Counted from the first letter of the stretch, positions 18,047 through 27,263 are shown. The stretch is DNA of 64,000 nucleotides from Mucinivorans hirudinis (GCA_000723505.1 HG934468.1:1954798-2018797); one strand, 5' to 3'. Translations and numbers: made by a program. The notes: generated from the sequence alone by a model not told the origin.

Positions 18047-19618
18047 CTATTTTGCACCCAAAATACGCAACGCTTCACTGATTTCTCGCTTATCTATGCT
18101 GTTGATAACTTTATAAAAATCACCGTCTTGGTATAATCGCCCGGCAATAAGTGCCTTGATGTAGTTGTCAATCTCGCGGCGAGAAACAGCCAACTGCTCC
18201 TCATTTTTCGCCACACTGCGCTCCTCGCCCATTTTCACCAAGCTATCGATCATCTGCTGACCAATGCTAAATTCTTTGTCAAATTTCTCGAAAGTGGGAT
18301 ATTTAGCCAAGTAATTGCCTCGATTTTTATCTAAATCCTTGATGACGAACTCGAGGAATACGCCGTTACGCACCAACTTACCCCAATAGTCAGTGTAGGA
18401 GGTGGTATCCAAGGGTACAATCACATCGGGCAGAATGCCCCCGCCACCATAAACTGTACGCCCCTTGAGCAGGGTTTTGTAAACCAAAGAACTATCTACC
18501 ACAGCCTTATTTCCTGTGATCTCGCCCGAGGTGTAGCGGTCGGCAAAGTCGTGGTAATAGGCATTCTTGTCGCCGAGTTTATATGGGCGTTGTATGGAAC
18601 GTCCGCTTGGGGTGTAATAGTGTGCCACAGTAAGGCGCATAGCCGAGCCGTCATCAAGGGGTATTTGCGACTGCACGAGCCCTTTGCCGAAAGTTCGCCG
18701 CCCCACGATTGTGGCTCTGTCCCAATCCTGTAAAGCGCCGGCAACAATCTCGGATGCCGATGCCGAGTTTTGGTCTACCAGCACCACAATATCGCCCTTG
18801 GCAAAGAGTGGTGTACCTTGCGAAAGCTCATCGCGACGCGGCACGGCACGCCCTTGGATGTAGACAACCAACTTGTCGTTATCAAGGAAGTTAGAAGATA
18901 CATCCACTGCTTGGTCTAAGAGTCCGCCACCGTTGCTGCGTAAATCGAGAATCAACTTTTTAGCATCCTTGAGCTTCACTAATGCCTCTTGCAACTCCTT
19001 GTTTGTGGTTGCCGAAAAGCGGTTGAGCTTAATGAAACCCACGCCGGGGGCTATGTAATATGCCACATCGAGGCTGTTCATCGGAATCTTGTCGCGAATA
19101 ATCTTAAAATGTAATGGCTCATTCACTCCGCGGCGGATAATCGCCGCTCTCACTTCTGTGCCCTTTGCGCCGCGTAGGATTTTGGGAACATCGTTCTGCT
19201 TCTTGCCAATGGTGCTTTCGCCATTGACCTCTATTATGCGGTCGCCGGGCATCAATCCCACGGCTGCTGACGGTCCGCCGGGGATGGTGTTTACAACTAT
19301 GATGGTGTCGATCAGTACATTAAATTCGATACCAATGCCCTCGAAATTACCTTGAAACTCCTCCGTGTCCCGTTCCAACTCCTCCTTGGGGATAAAGGTG
19401 GAGTGCGGATCCAACTCCGAAAGTACCTTGGCAATGGCTGAGTTTGCCAACTTTTCGACATTAACAGTATCAACGTAACCACTAGTAATCCAATATAGTG
19501 CCTTGTCTATCTTCTGGATTTGCTTCAACTCCTCGTTCGAGATTTGATTGCGTCGTTGTTGTGCTACGGCAGGGGCAACCATCGCCGCTGCAAGTACCAT
19601 TAAAAATATTCTCTTCAT
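18047..19618 (-). CDS. S41-family C-terminal processing peptidase (CtpA/Prc type)
   Basis: A periplasmic serine protease that trims C-termini of exported proteins. The 523-residue protein has a signal peptide ending APAVAQ (about 20), an N-terminal helical part, a PDZ domain (about 95-180, with GIGIEF and GGPSAAVGLMPGDRI), and a catalytic S41 core. The Ser-Lys dyad is Ser297 in SASASEIVAG and Lys322 in TFGKGLVQ, exactly 25 residues apart as in plant CtpA. A C-terminal helical extension of about 150 residues is typical of Bacteroidota members. The following beta-mannosidase gene is 78 bases away. Confidence 0.92.
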   Translation of the reverse strand: MKRIFLMVLAAAMVAPAVAQQRRNQISNEELKQIQKIDKALYWITSGYVDTVNVEKLANSAIAKVLSELDPHSTFIPKEELERDTEEFQGNFEGIGIEFNVLIDTIIVVNTIPGGPSAAVGLMPGDRIIEVNGESTIGKKQNDVPKILRGAKGTEVRAAIIRRGVNEPLHFKIIRDKIPMNSLDVAYYIAPGVGFIKLNRFSATTNKELQEALVKLKDAKKLILDLRSNGGGLLDQAVDVSSNFLDNDKLVVYIQGRAVPRRDELSQGTPLFAKGDIVVLVDQNSASASEIVAGALQDWDRATIVGRRTFGKGLVQSQIPLDDGSAMRLTVAHYYTPSGRSIQRPYKLGDKNAYYHDFADRYTSGEITGNKAVVDSSLVYKTLLKGRTVYGGGGILPDVIVPLDTTSYTDYWGKLVRNGVFLEFVIKDLDKNRGNYLAKYPTFEKFDKEFSIGQQMIDSLVKMGEERSVAKNEEQLAVSRREIDNYIKALIAGRLYQDGDFYKVINSIDKREISEALRILGAK

Positions 19619-20155
19619 AAATTTATAAAATTATCGGGTCTTTTATTTGTCAATACTCCCTTATGTTTTTTTAGTTACTATCACCTGTCAAGGGGTTATT
19701 GTGTTTAATGACAGTGAATTATATGCTTCTGTGTTCAAGTGTTAATTTCACTCAGTTAAGTATGTTTTGTACTCTCTGAAAGTACGAAGTTACAAAATAA
19801 ATCCGTATTACTCTCATTTTGGGACATCTTCGGTTTTTTATGCTGGGAAAAAAGAATTATTGCGTATATTAACGTGTATAATACTCTTTTCTTGCGGTTA
19901 CCCCGGATAATAATCTGTTGTACTTTTTTATTTCCTGTCACTCAGTTACAATAGCGGGGTGACACTGAAATATATTGTACGTCCTTCCAATCAATTAATT
20001 TTTTTTTTGAAAATTTAGTACTTAGTGTTGCATAGTACTAAAATATTTCCATATCTTTGCAATGTCAAATATAGTGCAAGTCGAGTGAGATAAATCTTAT
20101 TTGATTTTCCGGATGCCGCATATGTTATACAAATAAATGTAAACTACATAAAAAA
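19619..20155. other. 537-base divergent intergenic region
   Basis: A/T-rich. It separates the minus-strand protease gene from the plus-strand PspC operon. A promoter for the latter is at 20028-20059. A possible 61-codon minus-strand frame (19756-19941) lacks family features and is not called. A CGGGGTGACA motif near 19954 resembles a GC-rich motif seen at 59052. Nothing else is recognised. Confidence 0.5.
20028..20059 (+). promoter_or_regulatory. Promoter of the PspC-PadR-PspC operon
   Basis: TTG (20028-20030), a 21-base spacer and TATCTTTG (20052-20059). The leader is about 90 bases. Confidence 0.7.
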
Positions 20156-20662
20156 ATGAAACCAACCAGAAACGTAAACATTGGCTCAATACCCTTTGTC
20201 ATTGACGAGGATGCCTTCGTGGTACTCGAAGATTACCTACGTCAGGTGAGCAACCGCCTGCCCGTGGGCGAGAGAGCCGAGATACTCGAAGATGTGGAGA
20301 ATCGCATCGCCGAGATTTTTGCGGGGCGCATAAATCCGAGAATGCAGGTGATTTCGCTCCCATTGGTGGGCGAGGCTATCGCCATAATGGGTGCTGCCGA
20401 GGAGTTTGGCGAAGCCCAGACTTTTAGTGATTATTCCAATTCGACAAAGCCGACAATCGAAAAATCGTGGTGTGGGTTCTATCGCTCTGTTGATGACAGA
20501 GTTTTGGGCGGAGTGTGTGGCGGACTTGCCAAGGTGGTTAATATTGACCCCAAGGCTCTACGCATACTCTATGCCGTGCTTACGATAGTGTCCTTTTCAG
20601 CCCTTATGTGGATTTACCTTGCAGCGTGGATTTTAGTTCCGGAAGAGACAATTAAAAAGTAG
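20156..20662 (+). CDS. PspC-domain membrane protein
   Basis: A 168-residue inner-membrane protein. The N-terminal 95 residues form a soluble region with a helical segment (VNRLPVGERAEILEDVENR type) common to Bacteroidota PspC proteins. The C-terminal PspC domain starts near residue 105 (RVLGGVCGGLAKVVNIDP) and ends in one transmembrane helix. PspC domains sense envelope stress in other bacteria. It lies 6 bases before a PadR regulator and a second PspC protein in one operon. Confidence 0.85.
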   Translation: MKPTRNVNIGSIPFVIDEDAFVVLEDYLRQVSNRLPVGERAEILEDVENRIAEIFAGRINPRMQVISLPLVGEAIAIMGAAEEFGEAQTFSDYSNSTKPTIEKSWCGFYRSVDDRVLGGVCGGLAKVVNIDPKALRILYAVLTIVSFSALMWIYLAAWILVPEETIKK

Positions 20663-20668
20663 AGACAA

Positions 20669-20995
20669 ATGAATGCAGATAACCAAAAGGCTCAAATGAG
20701 AAAAGGGATTTTAGAGTATTGCATACTGCTGATTATCAGTCGCGGGGATGCCTACACTCAGGAGATAATCGCCAAGCTCAAAGAAGCCGAAATGATAGTG
20801 GTGGAAGGGACGCTATACCCTATCCTCACTCGCCAGAAAAACCAGGGCTTGCTGTGCTACCGCTGGGAGGAATCCACACAGGGACCACCCCGCAAATACT
20901 TCTCAATAACCGAAATAGGACGTAACTATCTCCTTCAGTTAGATAGCGCGTGGATTGAACTATCATCACAAATAGATAAACTCAAACAACAATGA
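20669..20995 (+). CDS. PadR-family transcriptional regulator
   Basis: A 108-residue protein of the small PadR class. It shows a winged-helix DNA-binding domain with ILEYCILLIISRGDAYTQEI and the wing EGTLYPILTRQKNQGLL, then YRWEESTQGPPRKYFSITEIG and a dimerisation helix. PadR proteins usually repress adjacent genes and respond to small ligands. It is sandwiched between two PspC-domain genes and overlaps the second by 4 bases (ATGA), so it probably controls this operon. Confidence 0.92.
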   Translation: MNADNQKAQMRKGILEYCILLIISRGDAYTQEIIAKLKEAEMIVVEGTLYPILTRQKNQGLLCYRWEESTQGPPRKYFSITEIGRNYLLQLDSAWIELSSQIDKLKQQ

Positions 20996-21915
20996 CAGAG
21001 ATAATCAATGTAAGCATAGGCGGTATACCTTTCTCCTTGGAAAAGGGGGCTTACACCCTGCTGAGCAATTTTTTGAAAAATTATGCCTACAACAGCGAAA
21101 TCGAAAACAGTATTGCCCAGCGGTTAATGGAGGTTGCAAATAATGCACAGACAATCTCCACCGAAAATATGCAGGGGGTAATCACGGAACTCGGCGGTAT
21201 AAACATCACCCCCGTAACCGAAGCCCCTGCGCAGGAGTACACTCAGAGGCGACTTATGCGTAATCCCAAGGGTGCGATTTTGGGAGGAGTCTGTACGGGG
21301 TTTGCAACCTATTTAAACTCTAATGTGGCACTCTTCAGAATCGCCTTCATCCTCCTATTTCTGCTCAGCAGCAGTCGCTGGTGGTTTTTTGGCTGGTTGC
21401 CATTTCACAATATAATACCATTAGGCGGATTGAGTGTAATAGCCTATATAGTCCTATGGGCGGCACTGCCGGTTGCAAAAAATGAGATGCCGTATAGCGC
21501 TCCAAATAGCAGTGGTGTAGGCTCGGGTGTGGCATCTGTTCTGAGGGTTATAATTTTGGCAATTACGGGTGTCAGCTTCGCCCTATTTATTGCAGCCGTA
21601 GCCATTACAGCCGTAAGGCTCACCGTTGAGGTCGGTCTGGGCAATACATTTATTCCGGCATTTTTGGATGTGGTTGGAGTGAGTTACCCCCTTGCCCTTG
21701 CCTGCGCCGTAGCATTGGTGGTGCTGCCTGCTGTGGCGATATTTACAATCATAACAGGTTCATTACAAAGATTTAGAGGCACAGGCATTGCGGTTCTCAT
21801 AATCTTTATCGTGTGGATGGTCGCTCTCATCTTCTCGACTTATGTCGTGCTTGACCATATAACAGAAATTTCACATCTCCATTATGGAGAGTGGCGTTGG
21901 TATTTACGGTGGTAA
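20992..21915 (+). CDS. PspC-domain multi-pass membrane protein
   Basis: A 307-residue protein. An N-terminal soluble part (1-85) resembles that of the first PspC protein (VSIGGIPFSLEKGAYTLL against NIGSIPFVIDEDAFVVLE). The PspC domain follows (about 88-160, NPKGAILGGVCTGFATYL), and then three or four further hydrophobic helices (about 175-290). The start codon overlaps the stop of the PadR gene (ATGA), indicating translational coupling. The role is probably in envelope homeostasis; the exact function is unknown. Confidence 0.8.
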   Translation: MTEIINVSIGGIPFSLEKGAYTLLSNFLKNYAYNSEIENSIAQRLMEVANNAQTISTENMQGVITELGGINITPVTEAPAQEYTQRRLMRNPKGAILGGVCTGFATYLNSNVALFRIAFILLFLLSSSRWWFFGWLPFHNIIPLGGLSVIAYIVLWAALPVAKNEMPYSAPNSSGVGSGVASVLRVIILAITGVSFALFIAAVAITAVRLTVEVGLGNTFIPAFLDVVGVSYPLALACAVALVVLPAVAIFTIITGSLQRFRGTGIAVLIIFIVWMVALIFSTYVVLDHITEISHLHYGEWRWYLRW

Positions 21916-21926
21916 TTAGAGGGGAG

Positions 21927-21972
21927 TTCTGAATTGCAGAGGCGTGCCCTGCCTCGCCTCTGCAATTCAGAA
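21927..21972. terminator. Shared hairpin between convergent genes
   Basis: A perfect 18-bp stem (21927-21944 with 21955-21972) with a 10-base loop lies between the PspC operon and the convergent MBL hydrolase gene. It overlaps the last codons and stop of the latter. There is no U-tract on either side. Confidence 0.6.
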
Positions 21973-22728
21973 GTTCAACTCCAAACCATCGTATGCCAAC
22001 TCCACATTGGAGGGTAGAGTTGGGGATATGTCGGTGTATTTACCCAGTTGGTGTGAGATGTGGGTGAGAAAGGCTCTGCGCGGAGCAGCTTTGGCAATGA
22101 CTTCAAGAGCTTGTTCCAGTGTGAAGTGAGACATATGCTCCTTGTGTCTGAGTGCATTGATTACCAATACATCAACCCCGCGGAATTTCTCTATCTCGCT
22201 ATCCTCTATCGAGTTCATATCCGTCAAATAGCAGAAATCGCTGATGCGGTATCCGAAGACGGTTTGTTTGAAGTGCTTGCCCCTGATAGGAATTACCCTC
22301 AGTGTACCGACCATAAATGGCTGTTCGTCAATTATGTGCATATCAATCTCGGGCACGCCCGGGTATCTAAAATCTGCAAAAGCATAATCGAAATCCTTGC
22401 GAAGAATTGCTCCCACGTGTGCTGTGCAGTATACATCTATTGGTTTGCGCATAAAATAGTTATAGGCGCGCAGGTCGTCCATTCCGCCGGTGTGGTCTTT
22501 GTGGTCGTGAGTGTATAGTACCCCATCAATCTTTTTGACGCCGGCGCGCAACATCTGATAGCGGAAATCGGGCGATGTGTCTATGACAATGTTTACCGTG
22601 GAGGTCTCCACATATACAGATGAACGCAACCGTTTGTCGCGCCTATCATCCGAGCAACAAACCTCGCACTCGCAACCAATCATCGGCACCCCCTGGGAAG
22701 TGCCCGTGCCTAAGAAAACTACCCTCAT
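21967..22728 (-). CDS. MBL-fold metallo-hydrolase
   Basis: A 253-residue protein of the PhnP-like branch of the metallo-beta-lactamase fold. It begins FLGTGTSQGVPMIGCECEVC; the Cys-rich N-terminal segment (C19, C21, C24, C25) is a zinc site in PhnP relatives. The metal-binding motif is YTHDHKDHTGG, with further ligands in GKHF, YLTDMNS and LTHISHQLG. The substrate is probably a cyclic or linear phosphodiester; this is inference from the family. It overlaps the upstream acyltransferase gene by one base (TAATG), so the two form an operon. Confidence 0.88.
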   Translation of the reverse strand: MRVVFLGTGTSQGVPMIGCECEVCCSDDRRDKRLRSSVYVETSTVNIVIDTSPDFRYQMLRAGVKKIDGVLYTHDHKDHTGGMDDLRAYNYFMRKPIDVYCTAHVGAILRKDFDYAFADFRYPGVPEIDMHIIDEQPFMVGTLRVIPIRGKHFKQTVFGYRISDFCYLTDMNSIEDSEIEKFRGVDVLVINALRHKEHMSHFTLEQALEVIAKAAPRRAFLTHISHQLGKYTDISPTLPSNVELAYDGLELNF

Positions 22729-23663
22729 TACTCTTGGTGTTTGAAAGCCCCCTTAATGCAATCATCCACAAAGTGGCGCGAGATACGTTCCTTGTATAAA
22801 TCGCCGATAGTAAGCAATATACCTGTCTCTTCAACATTGCCAAAGTCGGGATTCACGGCAGTCTCGAAGACCTTCATCGTTGGCGAAAGCTGCATATAGG
22901 AGTTAATGAGCGGCGGAATGACCTCTTGGTAATCTCGTACATACTTACTCAATATCTTATAATCTTCCCCGAAGGTACGTCCCGAGAAAATATCGCTCAT
23001 CTTCTGCTCGTCAATCCAGAGGTTGGCCGGATATTTTGTGTGGATAAGGTTTTCGTGGTCGGGAAAATATTTGCGCAAGAAGTATATGAGTAGCTTTTTA
23101 GCCTCGCGATTGTAGTTGTCGTACATTGTCACCTTCCCGAAGAGGTACTTAATGTCGGGGTTGCTGACAATTACCGAACCTATGCCGTCCCAGAGGTTAT
23201 CCAGCGCAAAAAGCCCTTTGAATCCGGCGCTTCCTGCTTGAAACTTGGGCTGAATGAATGAGCGTCCGAGCTCTATGGTATATGGCAAGTACTTCATTCT
23301 AAACCTATCCGAGAAGCTGAAGTAGTGCTCCGTGGAGAGGCATCGCGGATATGACGAACGCGGAATTATGTAGCGATAACCGCCCCAAATCTCCCGTTCA
23401 CGCGGGTCCCACACTATAAGTTGGTAGTACCCATCGGGGTCGGTATCGTATTCATCAATATCGACAGCCTTACCCGTGCCGCCACCCGCATTGCGAAAGG
23501 TCAATTCCCGCAAACGCCCAACCTCCCGCATCACAGCAGGAGCCTGAGCGGCGCGAAATATATATATGAGGTTACCGGCTTTATTTGTTTGTCGCCACAG
23601 AAGCTCATCCGTGAGCTCCGCCTGCAAAAGCTCTTTGTCTATTGGTTCGATAATGGGAGTCAT
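22728..23663 (-). CDS. GNAT-fold N-acyltransferase of the hemolysin/OlsB/GlsB type
   Basis: A 311-residue soluble protein with the acyltransferase_5 pattern: VGRLRELTFRNAGGGTGKAVDIDEYD split around residues 48-73, then ELGRSFIQPKFQ and GLFALDNLWDGIGSV. Bacteroidota relatives (GlsB) acylate an amino acid such as glycine with a 3-hydroxy fatty acid as the first step of aminolipid synthesis. The second acyltransferase (GlsA) is not adjacent, so the lipid product is uncertain. It is coupled to the downstream MBL hydrolase gene by a TAATG overlap. Confidence 0.75.
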   Translation of the reverse strand: MTPIIEPIDKELLQAELTDELLWRQTNKAGNLIYIFRAAQAPAVMREVGRLRELTFRNAGGGTGKAVDIDEYDTDPDGYYQLIVWDPREREIWGGYRYIIPRSSYPRCLSTEHYFSFSDRFRMKYLPYTIELGRSFIQPKFQAGSAGFKGLFALDNLWDGIGSVIVSNPDIKYLFGKVTMYDNYNREAKKLLIYFLRKYFPDHENLIHTKYPANLWIDEQKMSDIFSGRTFGEDYKILSKYVRDYQEVIPPLINSYMQLSPTMKVFETAVNPDFGNVEETGILLTIGDLYKERISRHFVDDCIKGAFKHQE

Positions 23664-23731
23664 ATTTGTGAATCAATAGTTCGTTAAGTAGTTGATTAAT
23701 AATTTGTTATTCCATACAATATCCGGAATTA

Positions 23732-23815
23732 TCACCCCGCACTTGCTGCCGAATTTCGACCGTATTAACTGTCTTATATTCAGCGATAACCAGACCTAAC
23801 GGCAAACGCGGGGTG
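23732..23815. repeat. GC-rich imperfect inverted repeat
   Basis: CACCCCGC (23733-23740) and TGCCG (23747-23751) pair with CGGCA (23800-23804) and GCGGGGTG (23808-23815), making a long stem-loop in an otherwise A/T-rich spacer. A shorter relative is at 59052-59086. Confidence 0.5.
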
Positions 23816-23913
23816 AGGAAACTGAAAATTTTTAACGAAGCTATCGTGAAAGGAAATTGTGAATAAGTAATGGGGGATTGAAAAATATTGTTGCTGATTT
23901 TTTAAAAGTAGTG

Positions 23914-23955
23914 TTAAGGGGAGTTCTAATAATTAATTATTAGAACTCCCCTTAA
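23914..23955. repeat. Perfect 42-bp palindrome next to floA
   Basis: Starts TTAAGGGGAGTTCTAATAAT and reads the same on both strands. It lies 5 bases past the floA stop. The ends match the TTAAGG-type inverted-repeat family seen elsewhere in the window. It may also act as a terminator. Confidence 0.7.
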
Positions 23956-23959
23956 ATAA

Positions 23960-24958
23960 TTATTTATGCGGCTCTTCCGTCGTTGCCTGCTTAATCTTAG
24001 GTTTGCCGATGGTTTCGCGCATTGTGGTATCTGCTTGGATGTTTTTCAACTTATAGTAGTCCATAATTCCAAGGTTGCCCTCGCGGAAAGCCTCGGCAAT
24101 CGCCATCGGTATCTGAGCTTCGGCTTCGATAACCTTTGCGCGTGCCTCCTGAGCCTTGGCAATCATCTCCTGCTCGAGAGCCACAGCCATTGCGCGCTTC
24201 TCCTCAGCCTTAGCCTGAGCAATATTTTTGTCGGCATTTGCCTGGTCCATTTGCAGCACAGCACCGATATTGCGACCTACGTCAATATCAGCAATGTCGA
24301 TGGAAAGAATCTCGAAAGCCGTTCCAGCATCCAAACCCTTTTGCAGTACCACGCGTGAGATAAAATCAGGATTTTCGAGAACGCTCTTGTGCGAATCTGC
24401 CGAGCCTATGGACGAGACTATGCCCTCGCCAACGCGTGCCAAAATGGTCTCTTCGCCCGCTCCGCCTACTAACTGTTTGATATTAGCGCGAACAGTAACG
24501 CGTGCCGTGGCAACCAATTGGATGCCATCCTTAGCAACAGCAGTAACCGGAGGTGTAGTGATAACCTTAGGATTGACAGACATTTGCACGGCTTGAAACA
24601 CATCACGCCCCGCCAGGTCGATAGCCGTAGCCATCTTGAAGTCGAGGTTAATATTAGCCTTCTGAGCCGAAACCAGTGCGTGAGTAACATTGGGGACGTG
24701 TCCGCCCGCCAAGAAGTGTGCCTCTAACTCATTGCTATTGAGCGAAAGACCAGCTTTCGTGCTCTCAATCATAGAGGATACAATGACCGTGGGCGGCACC
24801 TTGCGCCAGCGCATCAGCACCAACTGCAAAAGACCCATTCTCACGCCAGAAACCTGAGCCGAAAACCATAGTCCCACCGGGATAAAGTAGAGAATCAACC
24901 AAAGTGCGATGATTGACACCCCGATAATTACGAGGATTGTTACATCAAAATTTTCCAT
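23960..24958 (-). CDS. floA: Flotillin-like protein FloA
   Basis: A membrane-microdomain scaffold. The 332-residue protein has an N-terminal membrane hairpin (about 8-32, [20 protein letters not shown]), an SPFH/UPF0365 domain with [37 protein letters not shown] and [20 protein letters not shown], then the Ala/Glu-rich coiled coil ([18 protein letters not shown]) that drives oligomerisation. It is directly downstream of an NfeD-family gene (2-base gap), the usual partner. Confidence 0.94.
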   Translation of the reverse strand: MENFDVTILVIIGVSIIALWLILYFIPVGLWFSAQVSGVRMGLLQLVLMRWRKVPPTVIVSSMIESTKAGLSLNSNELEAHFLAGGHVPNVTHALVSAQKANINLDFKMATAIDLAGRDVFQAVQMSVNPKVITTPPVTAVAKDGIQLVATARVTVRANIKQLVGGAGEETILARVGEGIVSSIGSADSHKSVLENPDFISRVVLQKGLDAGTAFEILSIDIADIDVGRNIGAVLQMDQANADKNIAQAKAEEKRAMAVALEQEMIAKAQEARAKVIEAEAQIPMAIAEAFREGNLGIMDYYKLKNIQADTTMRETIGKPKIKQATTEEPHK

Positions 24959-24960
24959 TG

Positions 24961-25413
24961 TTATTTGAGTTTTACTATTAAGTTCATATTATCCGTACCA
25001 ACCACCTCCACCGTGCTACCCTCATCAACGTACTCTCCCATAGTTTTAACCTCGATTACTTGATTGTTAATCAAAATCTTACCCATAGGAGCAAGACGCG
25101 TAATCGCTCTACCTTCGTCGCCAACCGAGGCACGAGGCATATTGTCTAACGAGTTTTCTATATTGGTGTTCAGTGCCACGCGCCGCCAAGTTTTTGAGCG
25201 CAGGAATATTGCCGTCAATATCGACAAAATTACCACAACAACAGCAAGGGTGACCCACCCCGCCGTCTGTCCGACAGTCGTAAAAGCAACATATACAGCA
25301 CCAGCCAAGGCGCAGAACGACCCGATAGCCGCCACCGTAATTCCGGGTAGCAAAATGAGCTCCGCCGCAAAAAGCAGAATGCCCAATACTATTAATAATA
25401 TTATCCAGCCCAT
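24961..25413 (-). CDS. NfeD-family membrane protein
   Basis: A 150-residue protein of the short NfeD type without protease domain. Three hydrophobic helices (about 1-75) are followed by an OB-fold C-terminal domain (about 85-150, beginning [17 protein letters not shown]). Short NfeD proteins are operon partners of flotillins and are thought to act with them in membrane organisation. The gap to floA is 2 bases. Confidence 0.9.
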   Translation of the reverse strand: MGWIILLIVLGILLFAAELILLPGITVAAIGSFCALAGAVYVAFTTVGQTAGWVTLAVVVVILSILTAIFLRSKTWRRVALNTNIENSLDNMPRASVGDEGRAITRLAPMGKILINNQVIEVKTMGEYVDEGSTVEVVGTDNMNLIVKLK

Positions 25414-25463
25414 ATTTGATAGTTTTTAGTGGTTAGTTTTTAGTGGTTGGTGACAGAGAAAGA

Positions 25464-26957
25464 TCATTCAATACTTATCACCTCCACCTTTGTGTTTCCC
25501 TTTGTGCGCAATATCTCGGCGATAACATCTGCTTGCTCCTTGCTGTCGAACTCCATTATCGTAAATATAAACTCGGCTCCGTTTTGCACTCGAGACACCT
25601 GCTTGCCACGTGCGTGCATCTCCACCACTTCATTGAGTGTTTTCGAGATATTCACGTTAGTTGTCTTAATATCAATCTTATAAGACATCCTACTCTCCTT
25701 GGCAATGACCTCTTGTGCAGCCTTGGCTTTTGCGGCGGTCGTATATTTGCCGTCCACCCACGCCGCAATTACGGGGTTTTTGAAACCTGCCTTCAGCATC
25801 TTCTGTACGCTTGTCTGCACCTGTGCATAGGTTTGGAAACCGCCCAAAACATACTGCAACTGTTTGCCCGGCAGATTGACCACGTGCAGCGGTCTGCCCC
25901 CGCGAAAGAACTTTAGTGTGGTAGGCTTCTGTGCCATAGTTGCCACGCCCACGGCGTAATAGACCCCGCGCTCGGGCACAATTAGCTCGGGTATATCATC
26001 AACTCTCGTGAAATCATAGTTGCCGTCCAACACGATATCTGAGTATACAATCAACACTCGTGGTTTGAATTCAACCTCGGGAAAACTCTCCCGCGGCAGC
26101 GATGCCACCGACGCCGACTCCTTTGCCAAGGCTTCCGTAGCAAGGCGGAGCGATAGCTTGTCTGCAAGCAGAAGCTCATAGTTCACCGTGAGTTGCTTTT
26201 GCAGTGCGAAAACCGTTGCATTGCGAGCCATACCCGCCTCTGCCAACGACTCGGCGCGTCTGACGCTACGATTTTCGTTTTCAAGCTGCTCAAGCTTAAT
26301 TCTATCTATTCCCGTCGCCTTATCCAAAAGCACCACGTAGTTGTCGGTTTTTACCTGAAAAACCCTGCCCCAACCCTCAGCTATCTGACCATCAATCTCC
26401 TCTATTCTGCGACGAAGTTCAATAGCTTTGGTCAAAAGCTCCTCCACCTCGCGCGGCGTTTTAGCCTCATCATAGGCGGTCTTTACCCCTTTCAACTCTT
26501 CGTAAAGCGGTAAAATATCTGCTATTAACTCCCCGGCGCGCGCCTCTGCCTTGCTGCCGGTACGGATGAGTTCCAAGTCCGCCTTGGATATATTACTAAC
26601 AAAGAATGAGTTGTCGTACAAGTAGGCACTCTCCTTCACCGAGCCGCCTTGTTGCCGGTTATTGTCGGTGGGCATCTGTGCCTCAATTACGACTATCTTA
26701 GCGTTGAGTTCCGCGATTTTTGAGTTGATTGCGTATAACTCATCCTCGAGGGCTATAATCTTTTTCGTGTAGCTATCTCTATTTTCGGGATTGGTTTCGA
26801 GCAATTTACGGCTACTTGCGATAGCTTTTTGAGTCGAATCCTGCCTGCTTTTTTGCAGTTGCAGTTGGCTCGTCAATGCCCCGTATTCATTCTGCTGTGC
26901 CAAGCAAAACAAACACCCAATCCAAAAAAAACAAGCTGTAAATAGTAATTTTTTCAT
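25464..26957 (-). CDS. Secreted coiled-coil protein with SPOR-like repeats
   Basis: A 497-residue protein, not assigned to a characterised family. It has a signal peptide ending FCLAQ (about 21), a charged coiled coil (about 25-95), a helical middle with further coiled-coil propensity (about 120-280), then from about 325 a segment (YYAVGVATM...QYVLGGFQTYAQVQTSVQKM) resembling a SPOR/peptidoglycan-binding fold, and a second similar alpha/beta unit at the C-terminus (about 425-497). This suggests a periplasmic or envelope role near peptidoglycan. It has its own promoter (26990-27020) and precedes nfeD-floA on the same strand with a 50-base gap, so all three may be one operon. Confidence 0.75.
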   Translation of the reverse strand: MKKLLFTACFFWIGCLFCLAQQNEYGALTSQLQLQKSRQDSTQKAIASSRKLLETNPENRDSYTKKIIALEDELYAINSKIAELNAKIVVIEAQMPTDNNRQQGGSVKESAYLYDNSFFVSNISKADLELIRTGSKAEARAGELIADILPLYEELKGVKTAYDEAKTPREVEELLTKAIELRRRIEEIDGQIAEGWGRVFQVKTDNYVVLLDKATGIDRIKLEQLENENRSVRRAESLAEAGMARNATVFALQKQLTVNYELLLADKLSLRLATEALAKESASVASLPRESFPEVEFKPRVLIVYSDIVLDGNYDFTRVDDIPELIVPERGVYYAVGVATMAQKPTTLKFFRGGRPLHVVNLPGKQLQYVLGGFQTYAQVQTSVQKMLKAGFKNPVIAAWVDGKYTTAAKAKAAQEVIAKESRMSYKIDIKTTNVNISKTLNEVVEMHARGKQVSRVQNGAEFIFTIMEFDSKEQADVIAEILRTKGNTKVEVISIE

Positions 26958-26989
26958 TATCTATGACAAAATTAGGCATCTAACAACTC

Positions 26990-27020
26990 CAAAGATAGAA
27001 AAAAAATATCAATCAGGCAA
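26990..27020 (-). promoter_or_regulatory. Promoter of the SPOR-like protein / nfeD / floA unit
   Basis: On the minus strand TTG (complement of 27018-27020), a 20-base spacer and TATCTTTG (complement of 26990-26997). Confidence 0.7.
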
Positions 27021-27028
27021 TAATTTCA

Positions 27029-27036
27029 TACCTTTG
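27029..27036 (+). promoter_or_regulatory. Possible -7 box for the GH20 gene
   Basis: TACCTTTG on the plus strand. The -33 element is weak. It would give a leader of about 220 bases containing an intergenic element copy (27190-27247). Confidence 0.4.
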
Positions 27037-27189
27037 CATATACTAAGAAACTGTTAATTTTTTTTATTTTGGTTTTATTATGGCTATTTTGCCCATATTT
27101 TGACACGCAAAATTTTAGTAATCAGCACAAACGAGTCGGCTCGAAAAACTGACGTTATTATCTCGGCTTGAGGTAGTATTGTCCAACTT

Positions 27190-27247
27190 GGGGGGCTCGC
27201 TAAAAATTCCAAAATAACGGGCGGTCAATCGTTAAGAGCTGCCCACT
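27190..27247. repeat. Divergent copy of a dispersed intergenic element
   Basis: Shares GCTAAAAATTCCAAAATAACG with the elements at 48121-48178 and 15305-15341 and has GC-rich ends GGGGGGCTCGC and GAGCTGCCC that can pair partly. It lies in the leader of the GH20 gene. Confidence 0.4.
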
Positions 27248-27263
27248 TATAGTTTAATAGTCA

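Noticed and set aside
19756-19941. 61-codon minus-strand ORF in the protease-PspC spacer
   Set aside because: Low-complexity A/T-rich sequence with no motif, promoter or conserved start context.
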